Assembly (NCBI GenBank): GCA_934539585.1
Contig: CAKTCT010000008.1
Coordinates: 1 to 64,000 of the forward strand
Direction of reading: 5' to 3'
Source of the DNA: an uncultured Oscillospiraceae bacterium
GTDB lineage: Bacteria; Bacillota; Clostridia; Oscillospirales; Ruminococcaceae
DNA: 64,000 nt
Part shown: positions 57,299-64,000 of the stretch, one piece after another
Layout: every line of letters begins with the position of its first letter
How positions within the stretch are numbered: position 1 is the stretch's first letter
Notes under the pieces: model-generated
Told to the model about the DNA's origin: nothing
Seen by the model: the letters and a program-made list of their open reading frames with translations, nothing else
The model's database searches: none
Position numbers and translations under genes: made by a program

Positions 57299-59272
57299 AT
57301 GGAAATCTACAAAAAAGCCACCGCCAACTACCCGCGGAACCATACGGATACCTTTTACGACCTCCCCACGGAGAAAAAGTTCCGGGGCTGCCTGGACAAA
57401 AACCTGAACTTCATCACCGACATCCAGGTCCGGGACCCGGAGACCTGGAAGCTCTTTGTGGAGCAGTTCCGGACCCACCCCGACGACGCCGACACCGGCT
57501 GGCGGGGGGAATACTGGGGCAAGATGATGCGGGGCGCCTGCTTTGTGTACAGCTATTCCAAGGACCCGGGCCTTTATCAGGTGCTGAAAGCAACGGTGGA
57601 GGACCTGATGAGCACCCAGGACCAGTGGGGCCGGATCAGCACCTACTCCGTGGACCTGGAGTTCGACGGCTGGGACCTGTGGGGCCGGAAATACGTCCTG
57701 CTGGGCATGGAGTACTTCGTGGAGGTCTCCGGGGACGCGGAGCTGAACCGCCGGATCATCGACTGCATGCGCCGCCAGGCGGACTACCTGCTCTCCAGGA
57801 TCGGCGCCCCGGCGGAGGGCAAGCGGACCATCACCAAGCTGACCCGGCACTGGCGGGGGCTCAACTCCTCGTCGATTCTGGAGCCCATCGTGCGGCTTTA
57901 CTCCCTTACTGGGGAGCAGAAGTACCTGGACTTCGCCTCCTATATCGTGGACTGCGGCTTCACCGATGTGCAGGATTTCATTTCCCTGGCCTACAAAAAG
58001 GAGCTCCGGCCCTATCAGTACCCGGTGACCAAAGCCTACGAGATGACCTCCTGCTTCATGGGTCTTCTGGAATACTACCGCATCACCGGCAAGGAGAAGC
58101 ACCGGACGGCCATTTTGAACTTCGCCGACTGCGTCCTGGAGGACGACTTTACCGTCATCGGTTCGGCGGGCTGCACCCATGAGCTTTTCGACCACTCCAC
58201 CGTCCGTCAGGCCAACCCCGACCGGGGCGATCCCCGGGCCCAGGAGACCTGCGTCACCGTGACCCTGATGCAGTTCTTCTACCAGCTGAACCTTTTGACC
58301 GGCGACCCCAAGTACATCGACGCCCTGGAGATTTCCCTCTACAACGCCTACCTGGGGGCCATTAACACCGACAACGCCGTGGACCACAGCGCCGAGAAAA
58401 CCTATCCCGACTGGAAGATCGTTCCCATGCCCTTTGACAGTTACAGCCCCCTGACTCCCGGCCACCGGGGCAACGGCATCGGCGGCTTCATGCGGATGGC
58501 CGGCGGGAAATTCTACGGCTGCTGCGTCTGCATCGCTTCGGCGGGCATCGGCCTGGCCATGAAAACGGCGGTGCTCACGGCCCGGAACGGCGTGGTGGTC
58601 AACCTCTTTGAAAAGGGGACCGTCCGGCAGACCCTCCCCAATGGCAGGATCGTGGAGCTGGACCTGGACACCGACTATCCGGTGGAGGGCCGGGTGGCCA
58701 TCACCGTGCATCCCCAGGAAGCCGGGGCCTTCTCCATTCTGGTGCGGAACCCGGGGTGGAGCGAAAACACCTCCCTTTGCGTCAACGGCCACGCGATTTG
58801 CGCCAACCAGGGCTACATGGACCTGAACCGGGAGTGGAAGGACGGCGACGTCATCGAGCTCTGCTTCGATATGGGGGCCAAGGCAATTTTCCCCATCCCG
58901 TATGGCACGCAGATTCTGATGAATGATGTGGTTTGGGCCGCCGACGGCATGGGAGCGGGTTACGTGGTCAGCTCCGTGGACCATGAGCACCCCTCCACCA
59001 GGCATCACATTGCCATCCGTCGGGGGCCGCTGATGCTGGCCCAGGAGAGCCGGTTAGGCTACAACGTAGACGACCCGGTGGAGGTGGCAGTGGGGCCGGG
59101 AAACCGGGTGGAACTGGGGGTTTCCGCAGACAGGAAAGCGCCCTATCCGTGCCTTTTTGAGGCCCGGGTCCCCACCAAGGACGGCGGATTCTTCACCGTC
59201 ACCGACTACGCCTCCGCCGGAAAGCTCTGGACCGACGAGAGCCGGATGGCGGTGTGGTTCAACACGAAATAA
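57299..59272 (+). CDS. GH127-like glycosidase (beta-L-arabinofuranosidase family, DUF1680)
   Basis: 657 residues. An N-terminal (alpha/alpha)6 barrel holds DLEFDGWDLWGRKYVLLG, EMTSCFMGLLEYY and DPRAQETCVTVTLMQF (probable acidic catalytic region). The Cys-rich segment YGCCVCIASAG lies near residue 400-410, where the family has its zinc/nucleophile cysteines. C-terminal beta-domains include ILVRNPGWSE and HIAIRRGPLMLAQE. There is no signal peptide, so it acts on imported oligosaccharides. ATG 57299 is chosen over an upstream frame because MEIYKKATANYP starts the conserved region. It is divergent from fucI, pointing to one glycan-use locus. Confidence 0.82.
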   Translation: MEIYKKATANYPRNHTDTFYDLPTEKKFRGCLDKNLNFITDIQVRDPETWKLFVEQFRTHPDDADTGWRGEYWGKMMRGACFVYSYSKDPGLYQVLKATVEDLMSTQDQWGRISTYSVDLEFDGWDLWGRKYVLLGMEYFVEVSGDAELNRRIIDCMRRQADYLLSRIGAPAEGKRTITKLTRHWRGLNSSSILEPIVRLYSLTGEQKYLDFASYIVDCGFTDVQDFISLAYKKELRPYQYPVTKAYEMTSCFMGLLEYYRITGKEKHRTAILNFADCVLEDDFTVIGSAGCTHELFDHSTVRQANPDRGDPRAQETCVTVTLMQFFYQLNLLTGDPKYIDALEISLYNAYLGAINTDNAVDHSAEKTYPDWKIVPMPFDSYSPLTPGHRGNGIGGFMRMAGGKFYGCCVCIASAGIGLAMKTAVLTARNGVVVNLFEKGTVRQTLPNGRIVELDLDTDYPVEGRVAITVHPQEAGAFSILVRNPGWSENTSLCVNGHAICANQGYMDLNREWKDGDVIELCFDMGAKAIFPIPYGTQILMNDVVWAADGMGAGYVVSSVDHEHPSTRHHIAIRRGPLMLAQESRLGYNVDDPVEVAVGPGNRVELGVSADRKAPYPCLFEARVPTKDGGFFTVTDYASAGKLWTDESRMAVWFNTK

Positions 59273-59293
59273 GCAGGCTTTTTCCAGGCAGCA

Positions 59294-59322
59294 TTGCTTT
59301 TTGGGGGCGGGTGTGTTATAAT
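59294..59322 (+). promoter_or_regulatory. Promoter upstream of the epimerase/cob genes
   Basis: TTGCTT (59294-59299), 17-nt spacer, TATAAT (59317-59322). A terminator-like hairpin lies about 70 nt downstream, before the first gene. Confidence 0.55.
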
Positions 59323-59395
59323 AGTCCCAAAGACACCTCAAAACACCCCAAAGACTTTTGCTGGCGCAAAAAGAACCTGGACATTGTGCAGAAAG

Positions 59396-59429
59396 AGCTG
59401 CGGCAGTACCAAACTGCCGCAGCTTTTTG
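59396..59429 (+). terminator. Leader terminator or attenuator
   Basis: AGCTGCGGCAGT-ACCAA-ACTGCCGCAGCT: a perfect 12-bp stem with a 5-nt loop, followed by TTTTTGCGTTTT. It stands between the promoter at 59294-59322 and the epimerase ATG at 59469. It could end the GH127 transcript, attenuate the downstream operon, or define a small RNA of about 100 nt. Confidence 0.65.
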
Positions 59430-59468
59430 CGTTTTCCGGCGGGACAGGCGCAAAGGAAAGGAACCTCT

Positions 59469-60218
59469 ATGGAAAAAGAACGCTTCTACATCAGCACCAT
59501 CGACCCCAACGCCGCCGATACCGCCAGGGAGTACGGCCTGGGGCTGGAGATTGCGGAATACTGCACCGCCTGGAACATGGACCGGGAATTTCCGGAAACC
59601 GACGCGGCAGTCCGGGAAAAGCTGGAGGGGGTCTCCCGGCGGGTGCTCCACGGGCCCTTCAACGAGCTGTTTCCCTGCGCCATCGACCCCAAGGCCCGGG
59701 AGCTGGCGGCCTACCGCTACCGGCAGGCCATCGGCCTGGCCAAGGGCTACGGGGCGGGCAAGGTGGTGCTCCACGGCGGGTACAACCCCCGGCTTTATTA
59801 CCCTTGCTGGTACACCGAGCAGTCCATTCTGTTCTGGAAGGAGTTTTTTCGGGAGGACCCCGGCGTGGAGATCGTCCTGGAAAACGTCTTTGAGGAGGAA
59901 CCGGCCATGCTCCTGGACATCGTCCGGGGCGTGGACCACCCGAAGCTGCGGATGTGCCTGGACGTGGGCCATGTAAACGCCTATTCGGAAATACCGGCTT
60001 CGGAGTGGCTCAAGGTCTGCGCCGGGGAGGTCCGCCACTTCCACCTCCACAACAACGACGGCTCCGGAGACGTTCACGGCGGGCTGGATCAGGGGACCAT
60101 CCCCATGAAGGAGCTGCTGGCCATGGCGAAGGAGCTTTGTCCGGCGGCCACCTTTACGCTGGAGCTGATGGACGCCCGGCCCTCGGCGGTCTGGCTGACG
60201 GAAAACGGCCTTCTTTGA
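59469..60218 (+). CDS. Sugar phosphate isomerase/epimerase-type TIM-barrel protein
   Basis: 249 residues of the AP-endonuclease-2 superfamily. Metal-site segments: VLHGPFNELFP (near 59), VVLHGGYNP (near 98), EIVLENVFEEEP (near 136), CLDVGHVNAYS (near 160) and HFHLHNNDGSGDVHGGLDQG (near 188). The substrate is unknown. AAAGGAAAGGA precedes the ATG. It is followed by cobT after 36 bp on the same strand. In some anaerobes TIM-barrel proteins of this family sit next to cobalamin genes without a shown role, so cotranscription does not prove a cobalamin function. Confidence 0.8.
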   Translation: MEKERFYISTIDPNAADTAREYGLGLEIAEYCTAWNMDREFPETDAAVREKLEGVSRRVLHGPFNELFPCAIDPKARELAAYRYRQAIGLAKGYGAGKVVLHGGYNPRLYYPCWYTEQSILFWKEFFREDPGVEIVLENVFEEEPAMLLDIVRGVDHPKLRMCLDVGHVNAYSEIPASEWLKVCAGEVRHFHLHNNDGSGDVHGGLDQGTIPMKELLAMAKELCPAATFTLELMDARPSAVWLTENGLL

Positions 60219-60254
60219 GGGCACGCGGAAAATTGCAGAAAGCAGGCGGAAAAT

Positions 60255-61343
60255 ATGAATCGAATTATCGGACTTCCGGCAGTGGAGCCCCTGGACGCGG
60301 CGGCCATGGCCGCGGCAAAAGAGCGGCAGGCCAAACTCGCCAAGCCTCCCGGGAGCCTGGGGCGGCTGGAGGACCTGTCCGTCCAGCTGGCGGGAATTAC
60401 CGGAAAGGTCCACAACCAGATCGGGAAAAAGCACCTCCTGGTCTTTGCCGCCGACAACGGCGTGGTGGAGGAGGGCGTTTCCAGCGCCCCCCAGAGCGTG
60501 ACGAAAATGCAGACCATCAACCTGACCCGGAGCAAGACCGGCGCCTCCGTTCTGTGCAGCCACTTCGGCTGCGGCATTACCGTCTGCGACGTCGGCGTCA
60601 ACGGGGAGATCCGGGAACCCAGGGTCCTGAACCGGAAAATCGCCTACGGCACCCGGAATATGGTCAAGGGCCCGGCCATGACCCGGGAACAGGCCCTTCA
60701 GGCCATCCATGTGGGCGTCCGGCTGGCCATGGATACCGACGCCGACGTGCTGGGCGTCGGCGAAATGGGCATCGGCAACACCACCACCTCCTCGGCGGTG
60801 CTGGCGGTCCTGCTGGGGGCCGATGTGGAGACGGTGACGGGCCGGGGCGGCGGCATCACCGACGACAGCTTCCGGAAGAAAAAGGACGTGATCCGGGCCG
60901 CTATCCAGAAAAACCGCCCCGACCCCGGCGACGTCATCGATGTTCTGGCCAAGGTCGGAGGGCTGGACATCGCCGCCATGTGCGGCGCGTTTCTGGGCGG
61001 TGCGGCCAGCCATCGGCCGGTGGTGATCGACGGCTTTATCTCCGCTGTGGCGGCCCTTTGCGCCTGGAAGCTCTGCCCCGACGCGCTGGGGTACTTCATC
61101 CCCAGCCACGCCTCCTACGAGATCGGCTATCGGCTGGCTATGGACGCCATGGATTTGCAGCCCCTGTTCCTTCTGGGGATGCGGCTGGGGGAGGGCAGCG
61201 GCTGTCCTCTGGCCTTTGAGGTCCTGGACGCCGCCTGCGCCGTTCTCAACGACATGGCCACCTTCGACCAGGCGGGCATCGACGACGGCTATCTGGACGA
61301 GATCCGGCAGGGGGACAAATTCACCGTGGAGGGCGCGAAATGA
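60255..61343 (+). CDS. cobT: Nicotinate-nucleotide-dimethylbenzimidazole phosphoribosyltransferase
   Basis: 362 residues, normal CobT length. Motifs: KPPGSLGRLEDLSVQLAGI, VFAADNGVVEEGVS, VTKMQTINL, GEMGIGNTTTSSAVLAVL, GRGGGITD, and the C-terminal catalytic region LRLGEGSG-like (MRLGEGSGCPLAF). It activates the lower-ligand base to alpha-ribazole phosphate for cobalamin. The last 4 bp overlap cobU (ATGA), so the two are translationally coupled. Confidence 0.94.
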   Translation: MNRIIGLPAVEPLDAAAMAAAKERQAKLAKPPGSLGRLEDLSVQLAGITGKVHNQIGKKHLLVFAADNGVVEEGVSSAPQSVTKMQTINLTRSKTGASVLCSHFGCGITVCDVGVNGEIREPRVLNRKIAYGTRNMVKGPAMTREQALQAIHVGVRLAMDTDADVLGVGEMGIGNTTTSSAVLAVLLGADVETVTGRGGGITDDSFRKKKDVIRAAIQKNRPDPGDVIDVLAKVGGLDIAAMCGAFLGGAASHRPVVIDGFISAVAALCAWKLCPDALGYFIPSHASYEIGYRLAMDAMDLQPLFLLGMRLGEGSGCPLAFEVLDAACAVLNDMATFDQAGIDDGYLDEIRQGDKFTVEGAK

Positions 61344-61885
61344 CCTGTTTCATCTCCGGCGGAGCCAAAAACGGCAAGTCCGGCATCGCCCAGGACCTGG
61401 TTCTGGCCCTGGCCCAGGGGGGAAAACGCTACTACGTGGCCACCATGATCTCCACCGGCGCGGAGGACGATGCGCGCATCCGGCGGCATATCGCCGACCG
61501 GGCGGGCATGGGCTTTGAAACGGTGGAGTGCCGGAAGAACATCCTGGACTGCCTGAAAACGGCGGACCGGGAGGGGGCGTTTCTGGTGGACAGCGTCACC
61601 GCCTTGATACAGAACGCCCTGTTTCCTGTGGAGAAGAACTACGAAATGGACCTGGCGGCGGCGAGGCGCTGCGCCGACCAGCTGGTGGAGTTCGCCGGGA
61701 TGGTCCGCCACGGGGTCTTTGTCAGCGATTTCATTTATTCCGACGCGGAGCGGTACTCGGAAAGCACCGAGGCCTACCGGAAGTGTCTGGCGGACATCGA
61801 CCGCCGGCTGGCCGCGGTCTGCGACACGGTGATCGAGGTGTCGGCGGGCCGGGCGGTGGTCCATAAGGGGGATTTGCGGCTATGA
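61340..61885 (+). CDS. cobU: Adenosylcobinamide kinase / guanylyltransferase
   Basis: 181 residues with the CobU P-loop GGAKNGKS (7-14), VATMISTGAEDDARIRRHIADR (about 34-55), the DSVTALIQN segment and VSDF late in the protein. It phosphorylates adenosylcobinamide and then attaches GMP to give AdoCbi-GDP. It overlaps cobT upstream and cobS downstream by 4 bp each. Confidence 0.9.
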   Translation: MTCFISGGAKNGKSGIAQDLVLALAQGGKRYYVATMISTGAEDDARIRRHIADRAGMGFETVECRKNILDCLKTADREGAFLVDSVTALIQNALFPVEKNYEMDLAAARRCADQLVEFAGMVRHGVFVSDFIYSDAERYSESTEAYRKCLADIDRRLAAVCDTVIEVSAGRAVVHKGDLRL

Positions 61886-62622
61886 AAAAATACGTTCACG
61901 CCTTTGCCATGTGTCAGAGCATGTTCTGCGCCGTTCCTTTTCCCGGGAACATCTGGGACGAGGAGGCCCGGGACAGGATGCTGCTGTTTCTGCCCGTGGT
62001 CGGGTTGGAAATGGGCGTTCTTTGGGCGGCGCTGGCCTGGCTCTGCCGGTGGCTGGGGCTTCCGGCGCTGATTGCGGGGGTGGCGCTCTGCGCGTTTCCG
62101 TACCTGGTGACGGGGTGCATCCACCTGGACGGCTACATGGACGTAACCGACGCGGTGAAGTCCTGGCGGGACCTGGACCGCCGGAGGGAAATCCTCAAGG
62201 ACTCCCATGTGGGCAGCTTTGCGGTAATCGGGGTCGTTTTGCTGCTGCTGGCCCAGTTTGCGCTGCTGGCTTCGGCTCCGGAGACGGCGGATTACCGGGT
62301 CCTGGCCCTGATCCCGGCGGTGAGCCGGTGCGGCTCCGCCCTGGCGGTGACGGTTTTGAAGCCCATGTCCACCAGCCAGTATGCGGGACAGAAGAAGCCC
62401 AAGTCCCATGTTGCAGTGCTGATTGCGATGACCGTTCTGCTGACCGCAGCGGGATTCCTGCTTTGCGGGCGGTACGTGTTTGCCCTGACAGGGTGCCTAG
62501 CGGGATACGTTCTGGCCCTGCGCCGGGCTTACAGATCTCTGGACGGAATGAGCGGCGACGTGGCGGGCTACGCTCTGACCATCGGGGAGCTGTGCGCCGT
62601 TGCCGTATATGCGTTGATTTAG
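61882..62622 (+). CDS. cobS: Adenosylcobinamide-GDP ribazoletransferase
   Basis: 246 residues, an integral membrane protein with six to seven helices. Hallmarks are FPGNIWD near the N-terminus, GCIHLDGYMDVTDAV (about 80-94, metal-binding acidic motif) and REILKDSHVGSFAVIGVV. It joins AdoCbi-GDP with alpha-ribazole (or its phosphate) to make cobalamin at the membrane. Confidence 0.92.
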   Translation: MKKYVHAFAMCQSMFCAVPFPGNIWDEEARDRMLLFLPVVGLEMGVLWAALAWLCRWLGLPALIAGVALCAFPYLVTGCIHLDGYMDVTDAVKSWRDLDRRREILKDSHVGSFAVIGVVLLLLAQFALLASAPETADYRVLALIPAVSRCGSALAVTVLKPMSTSQYAGQKKPKSHVAVLIAMTVLLTAAGFLLCGRYVFALTGCLAGYVLALRRAYRSLDGMSGDVAGYALTIGELCAVAVYALI

Positions 62623-62631
62623 GAGAAGAAC

Positions 62632-62994
62632 ATGATTCTGATTATCGGCGGAGCCTATCAGGGCAAGCTGGATTTTGCCAAGGAAGCCTTCGGGGTCACG
62701 GACGGGGACGTCTGTTGCTGTGACGCCGGGGAGATTGATTTTTCCAAGCGGTGCGTTTACCGCATCGAGGAGTTCACCTACCGCCACCCCGATCCCGTAG
62801 GGTATTTCAAAGCCCACCGGGGGGAGTGGCAGGACAGCATCCTGATCTGCCGGGACATTTTCTGCGGAGTGGTGCCCATGGGCGCGGAAAACCGGGCCTG
62901 GCGGCAGAACACCGGGCGGCTGTGCCAGTATCTGGCCAGGGAAGCCCGGCAGGTCAGCCGGATTTTTTGCGGATTGGAGCAGCGACTGAAATGA
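62632..62994 (+). CDS. Short CobU-like protein with altered P-loop
   Basis: 120 residues. The start MILIIGGAYQGKLDFAKEAFG resembles the CobU P-loop strand, but the residue after GK is Leu instead of Ser/Thr. The rest (ILICRDIFCGVVPMGAENRAWRQNTGRLCQYLAREARQVSRIFCGLEQRL) matches the C-terminal half of CobU, where the family has VSNEVGxGIVP. The middle third is missing. It sits inside the cob operon, overlapping cobC by 4 bp. It is probably an accessory or diverged CobU paralogue; kinase activity is doubtful given the altered P-loop. Confidence 0.75.
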   Translation: MILIIGGAYQGKLDFAKEAFGVTDGDVCCCDAGEIDFSKRCVYRIEEFTYRHPDPVGYFKAHRGEWQDSILICRDIFCGVVPMGAENRAWRQNTGRLCQYLAREARQVSRIFCGLEQRLK

Positions 62995-63530
62995 TCATCT
63001 ATCTGATTCGCCACGGAAAGACCGCGGCCAACGAAAAGCACCTCTACTGCGGCAGCACGGACCTGCCCCTGTCGGAGGAGGGAGCCAAGGCCCTGGGGCG
63101 GTTCCCCCGGGAGCTCCCCAACGTCCGCTTTGTCACCAGCGGCATGAAGCGGACCAACGAGACCCTGAAGCGGCTGTTCGGGGATGTGCCCTTTACCGAG
63201 GACCCCCGCTTCCGGGAGATGGATTTCGGCCTTTTTGAGATGCACAGCTATGCGGAGCTGAAGGACACCCCGGCCTACCAGCAGTGGCTTTCCGGGGACA
63301 ACGAGGCCAACCCCGCGCCGGGGGGCGAAAGCGGCGTCCAGATGAAGGAGCGGGCGTGGGAGGCATTTTCGGAGCTCCGGGAGGACACGGTGGTCGTGAC
63401 CCACGGCGGCGTCATTGCCGCCATCATGGAGCGGCTGTTCCCCCAGGAGGGGAAGAACCGGTACCAGTGGCAGCCTGCTCCGGGGGGCGGGTACGTCCTG
63501 GACGGCGGCGGGTATCAGAAGCTGGAATAA
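62991..63530 (+). CDS. cobC: Histidine phosphatase, probable alpha-ribazole phosphatase
   Basis: 179 residues of the phosphoglycerate-mutase-like superfamily. The catalytic motif LIRHGKT (5-11) has its His; MKRTNETLKRLF carries the second Arg; REMDFGLFEMHSYAEL has the Glu; VVTHGGVI holds the late His. In a cob operon it is most simply CobC, which removes phosphate from alpha-ribazole phosphate or cobalamin phosphate. It overlaps the preceding gene by ATGA. Last gene of the operon. Confidence 0.85.
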   Translation: MIIYLIRHGKTAANEKHLYCGSTDLPLSEEGAKALGRFPRELPNVRFVTSGMKRTNETLKRLFGDVPFTEDPRFREMDFGLFEMHSYAELKDTPAYQQWLSGDNEANPAPGGESGVQMKERAWEAFSELREDTVVVTHGGVIAAIMERLFPQEGKNRYQWQPAPGGGYVLDGGGYQKLE

Positions 63531-63548
63531 CGGCAGGACCTTTTTCCC

Positions 63549-63577
63549 TGGACAGCCGGGGAAAGATGTGCTATACT
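63549..63577 (+). promoter_or_regulatory. Promoter of the sulfatase gene
   Basis: TGGACA (63549-63554), 17-nt spacer, TATACT (63572-63577). Confidence 0.6.
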
Positions 63578-63613
63578 CAAATCAAACGAATCCTGCAAGA
63601 GGAGGTCCTATGG

Positions 63614-64000
63614 ATGAGCAAACCCAATGTGATTCTTTTGCTGGCGGACGATCTGGGCTACGGCGACCTGTCCTGCTACGGAGGCGTTGGAGCGCCGACG
63701 CCCCATATTGACGGCCTGACGGAGGACGGCCTGCGCTTTGCCGACGGCTACTCCACCTCGGCGGTCTGTACGCCTGCGCGGTACAGTCTCCTGACCGGGG
63801 AGTACCCCTTCCGCAACCCCAATACCCACATCCTGCCGGGAAACGCGCCCTGCATCATCGACCCGAAGCAGGGGACGCTGCCGAAAGTTTTCAAAGCGGC
63901 GGGGTACCGGACGGCCGCTATCGGCAAGTGGCACCTGGGGCTGGGGAACAACGACCTGGACTGGAACCGGGAGATCAGCTGCACCCCCAACGATATCGGC
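63614..64000 (+). CDS. Sulfatase, N-terminal part (runs off the window)
   Basis: The first 129 residues of a type I sulfatase. MSKPNVILLLADDLGYGD carries the Asp pair for calcium. CTPARYSLLTGEYPF (about 54-68) is the C-x-P-x-R motif whose Cys is converted to formylglycine by an anaerobic maturase. GKWHLGL near 108 adds further active-site residues. There is no signal peptide, so it is cytoplasmic. ATG 63614 is used (GGAGG at 63601-63605); an ATG at 63610 is out of frame. It would remove sulfate from imported sugars, in line with the glycan-use genes nearby. The C-terminal part is outside the window. Confidence 0.9.
   Translation, partial: MSKPNVILLLADDLGYGDLSCYGGVGAPTPHIDGLTEDGLRFADGYSTSAVCTPARYSLLTGEYPFRNPNTHILPGNAPCIIDPKQGTLPKVFKAAGYRTAAIGKWHLGLGNNDLDWNREISCTPNDIG

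Noticed and set aside
59273..59468. Cobalamin riboswitch ahead of the cob genes
   Set aside because: The leader lacks the conserved B12-box and the expected length of about 200 nt. Only a terminator-type hairpin is present.

Overview
The window is a contiguous stretch of a GC-rich (roughly 60 percent) Firmicutes chromosome. I place it in the Clostridia, most likely an Oscillospiraceae-type strict anaerobe of the gut. The support is a tetrameric NAD(P)-linked [FeFe]-hydrogenase (hndABCD), type III glutamine synthetase, a Firmicute L10 leader, LPXTG and Cna-type surface protein ends, SD-driven starts that are often TTG or GTG, and glycan-processing genes. The species assignment is inference. 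I saw no rRNA gene, tRNA gene, CRISPR array or intact insertion sequence.

Layout. 1-5.0 kb: two copies of a type I toxin-antitoxin-like module (a hydrophobic mini-peptide facing an antisense RNA) flank a metallo-beta-lactamase-fold gene and a decayed locus. In that locus two tandem ABC exporters and their AraC-type regulator all carry lesions. 5.0-13.7 kb: a divergent hydrogenase locus. The minus strand carries a putative hydrogen/redox-sensing set (two DRTGG proteins, an anti-sigma-like ATPase, a sensory-type [FeFe]-hydrogenase homologue, a PHP protein). The plus strand carries hndA, a second ATPase, hndB, hndC and hndD. 13.9-28 kb: mixed genes. These are a PHP phosphoesterase, a chorismate mutase-acetyltransferase fusion, a frameshifted LPXTG surface protein, small zinc-ribbon membrane proteins, an NhaC-type antiporter, a hairpin-rich intergenic repeat region, a lipoprotein, a DUF4091 protein and an acyltransferase-3.

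28-31.8 kb: the rpmG-secE-nusG-rplK-rplA transcription/translation cluster, then the L10 leader and rplJ-rplL. 31.8-46.1 kb: NUDIX hydrolase, patatin, three small lineage-type proteins, YfcE-like phosphoesterase, lepA, hemW, an M23 peptidase flanked by WalR-type boxes, and a 1,936-residue DUF4011/SF1 helicase/nuclease protein of a kind linked to phage defence. 46.8-55.2 kb: sugar-phosphate isomerase/epimerase under a cre-like site, a heterodimeric ABC exporter, asnA and type III glnA.

55.3-64 kb: an L-fucose-type isomerase divergent from a GH127-like glycosidase, a second TIM-barrel epimerase, the cobalamin nucleotide-loop genes cobT-cobU-cobS-(cobU-like)-cobC, and the start of a sulfatase. 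The isomerases, GH127, DUF4091 protein and sulfatase suggest growth on complex plant or host glycans. The hydrogenase would dispose of fermentation electrons. AsnA and GlnA III would assimilate ammonia. Five places need caution because the reading frame is broken or the product is degenerate: both ABC genes and the AraC gene at the left end, the LPXTG protein near 20.08 kb, and the first toxin copy, which is cut near the window edge.
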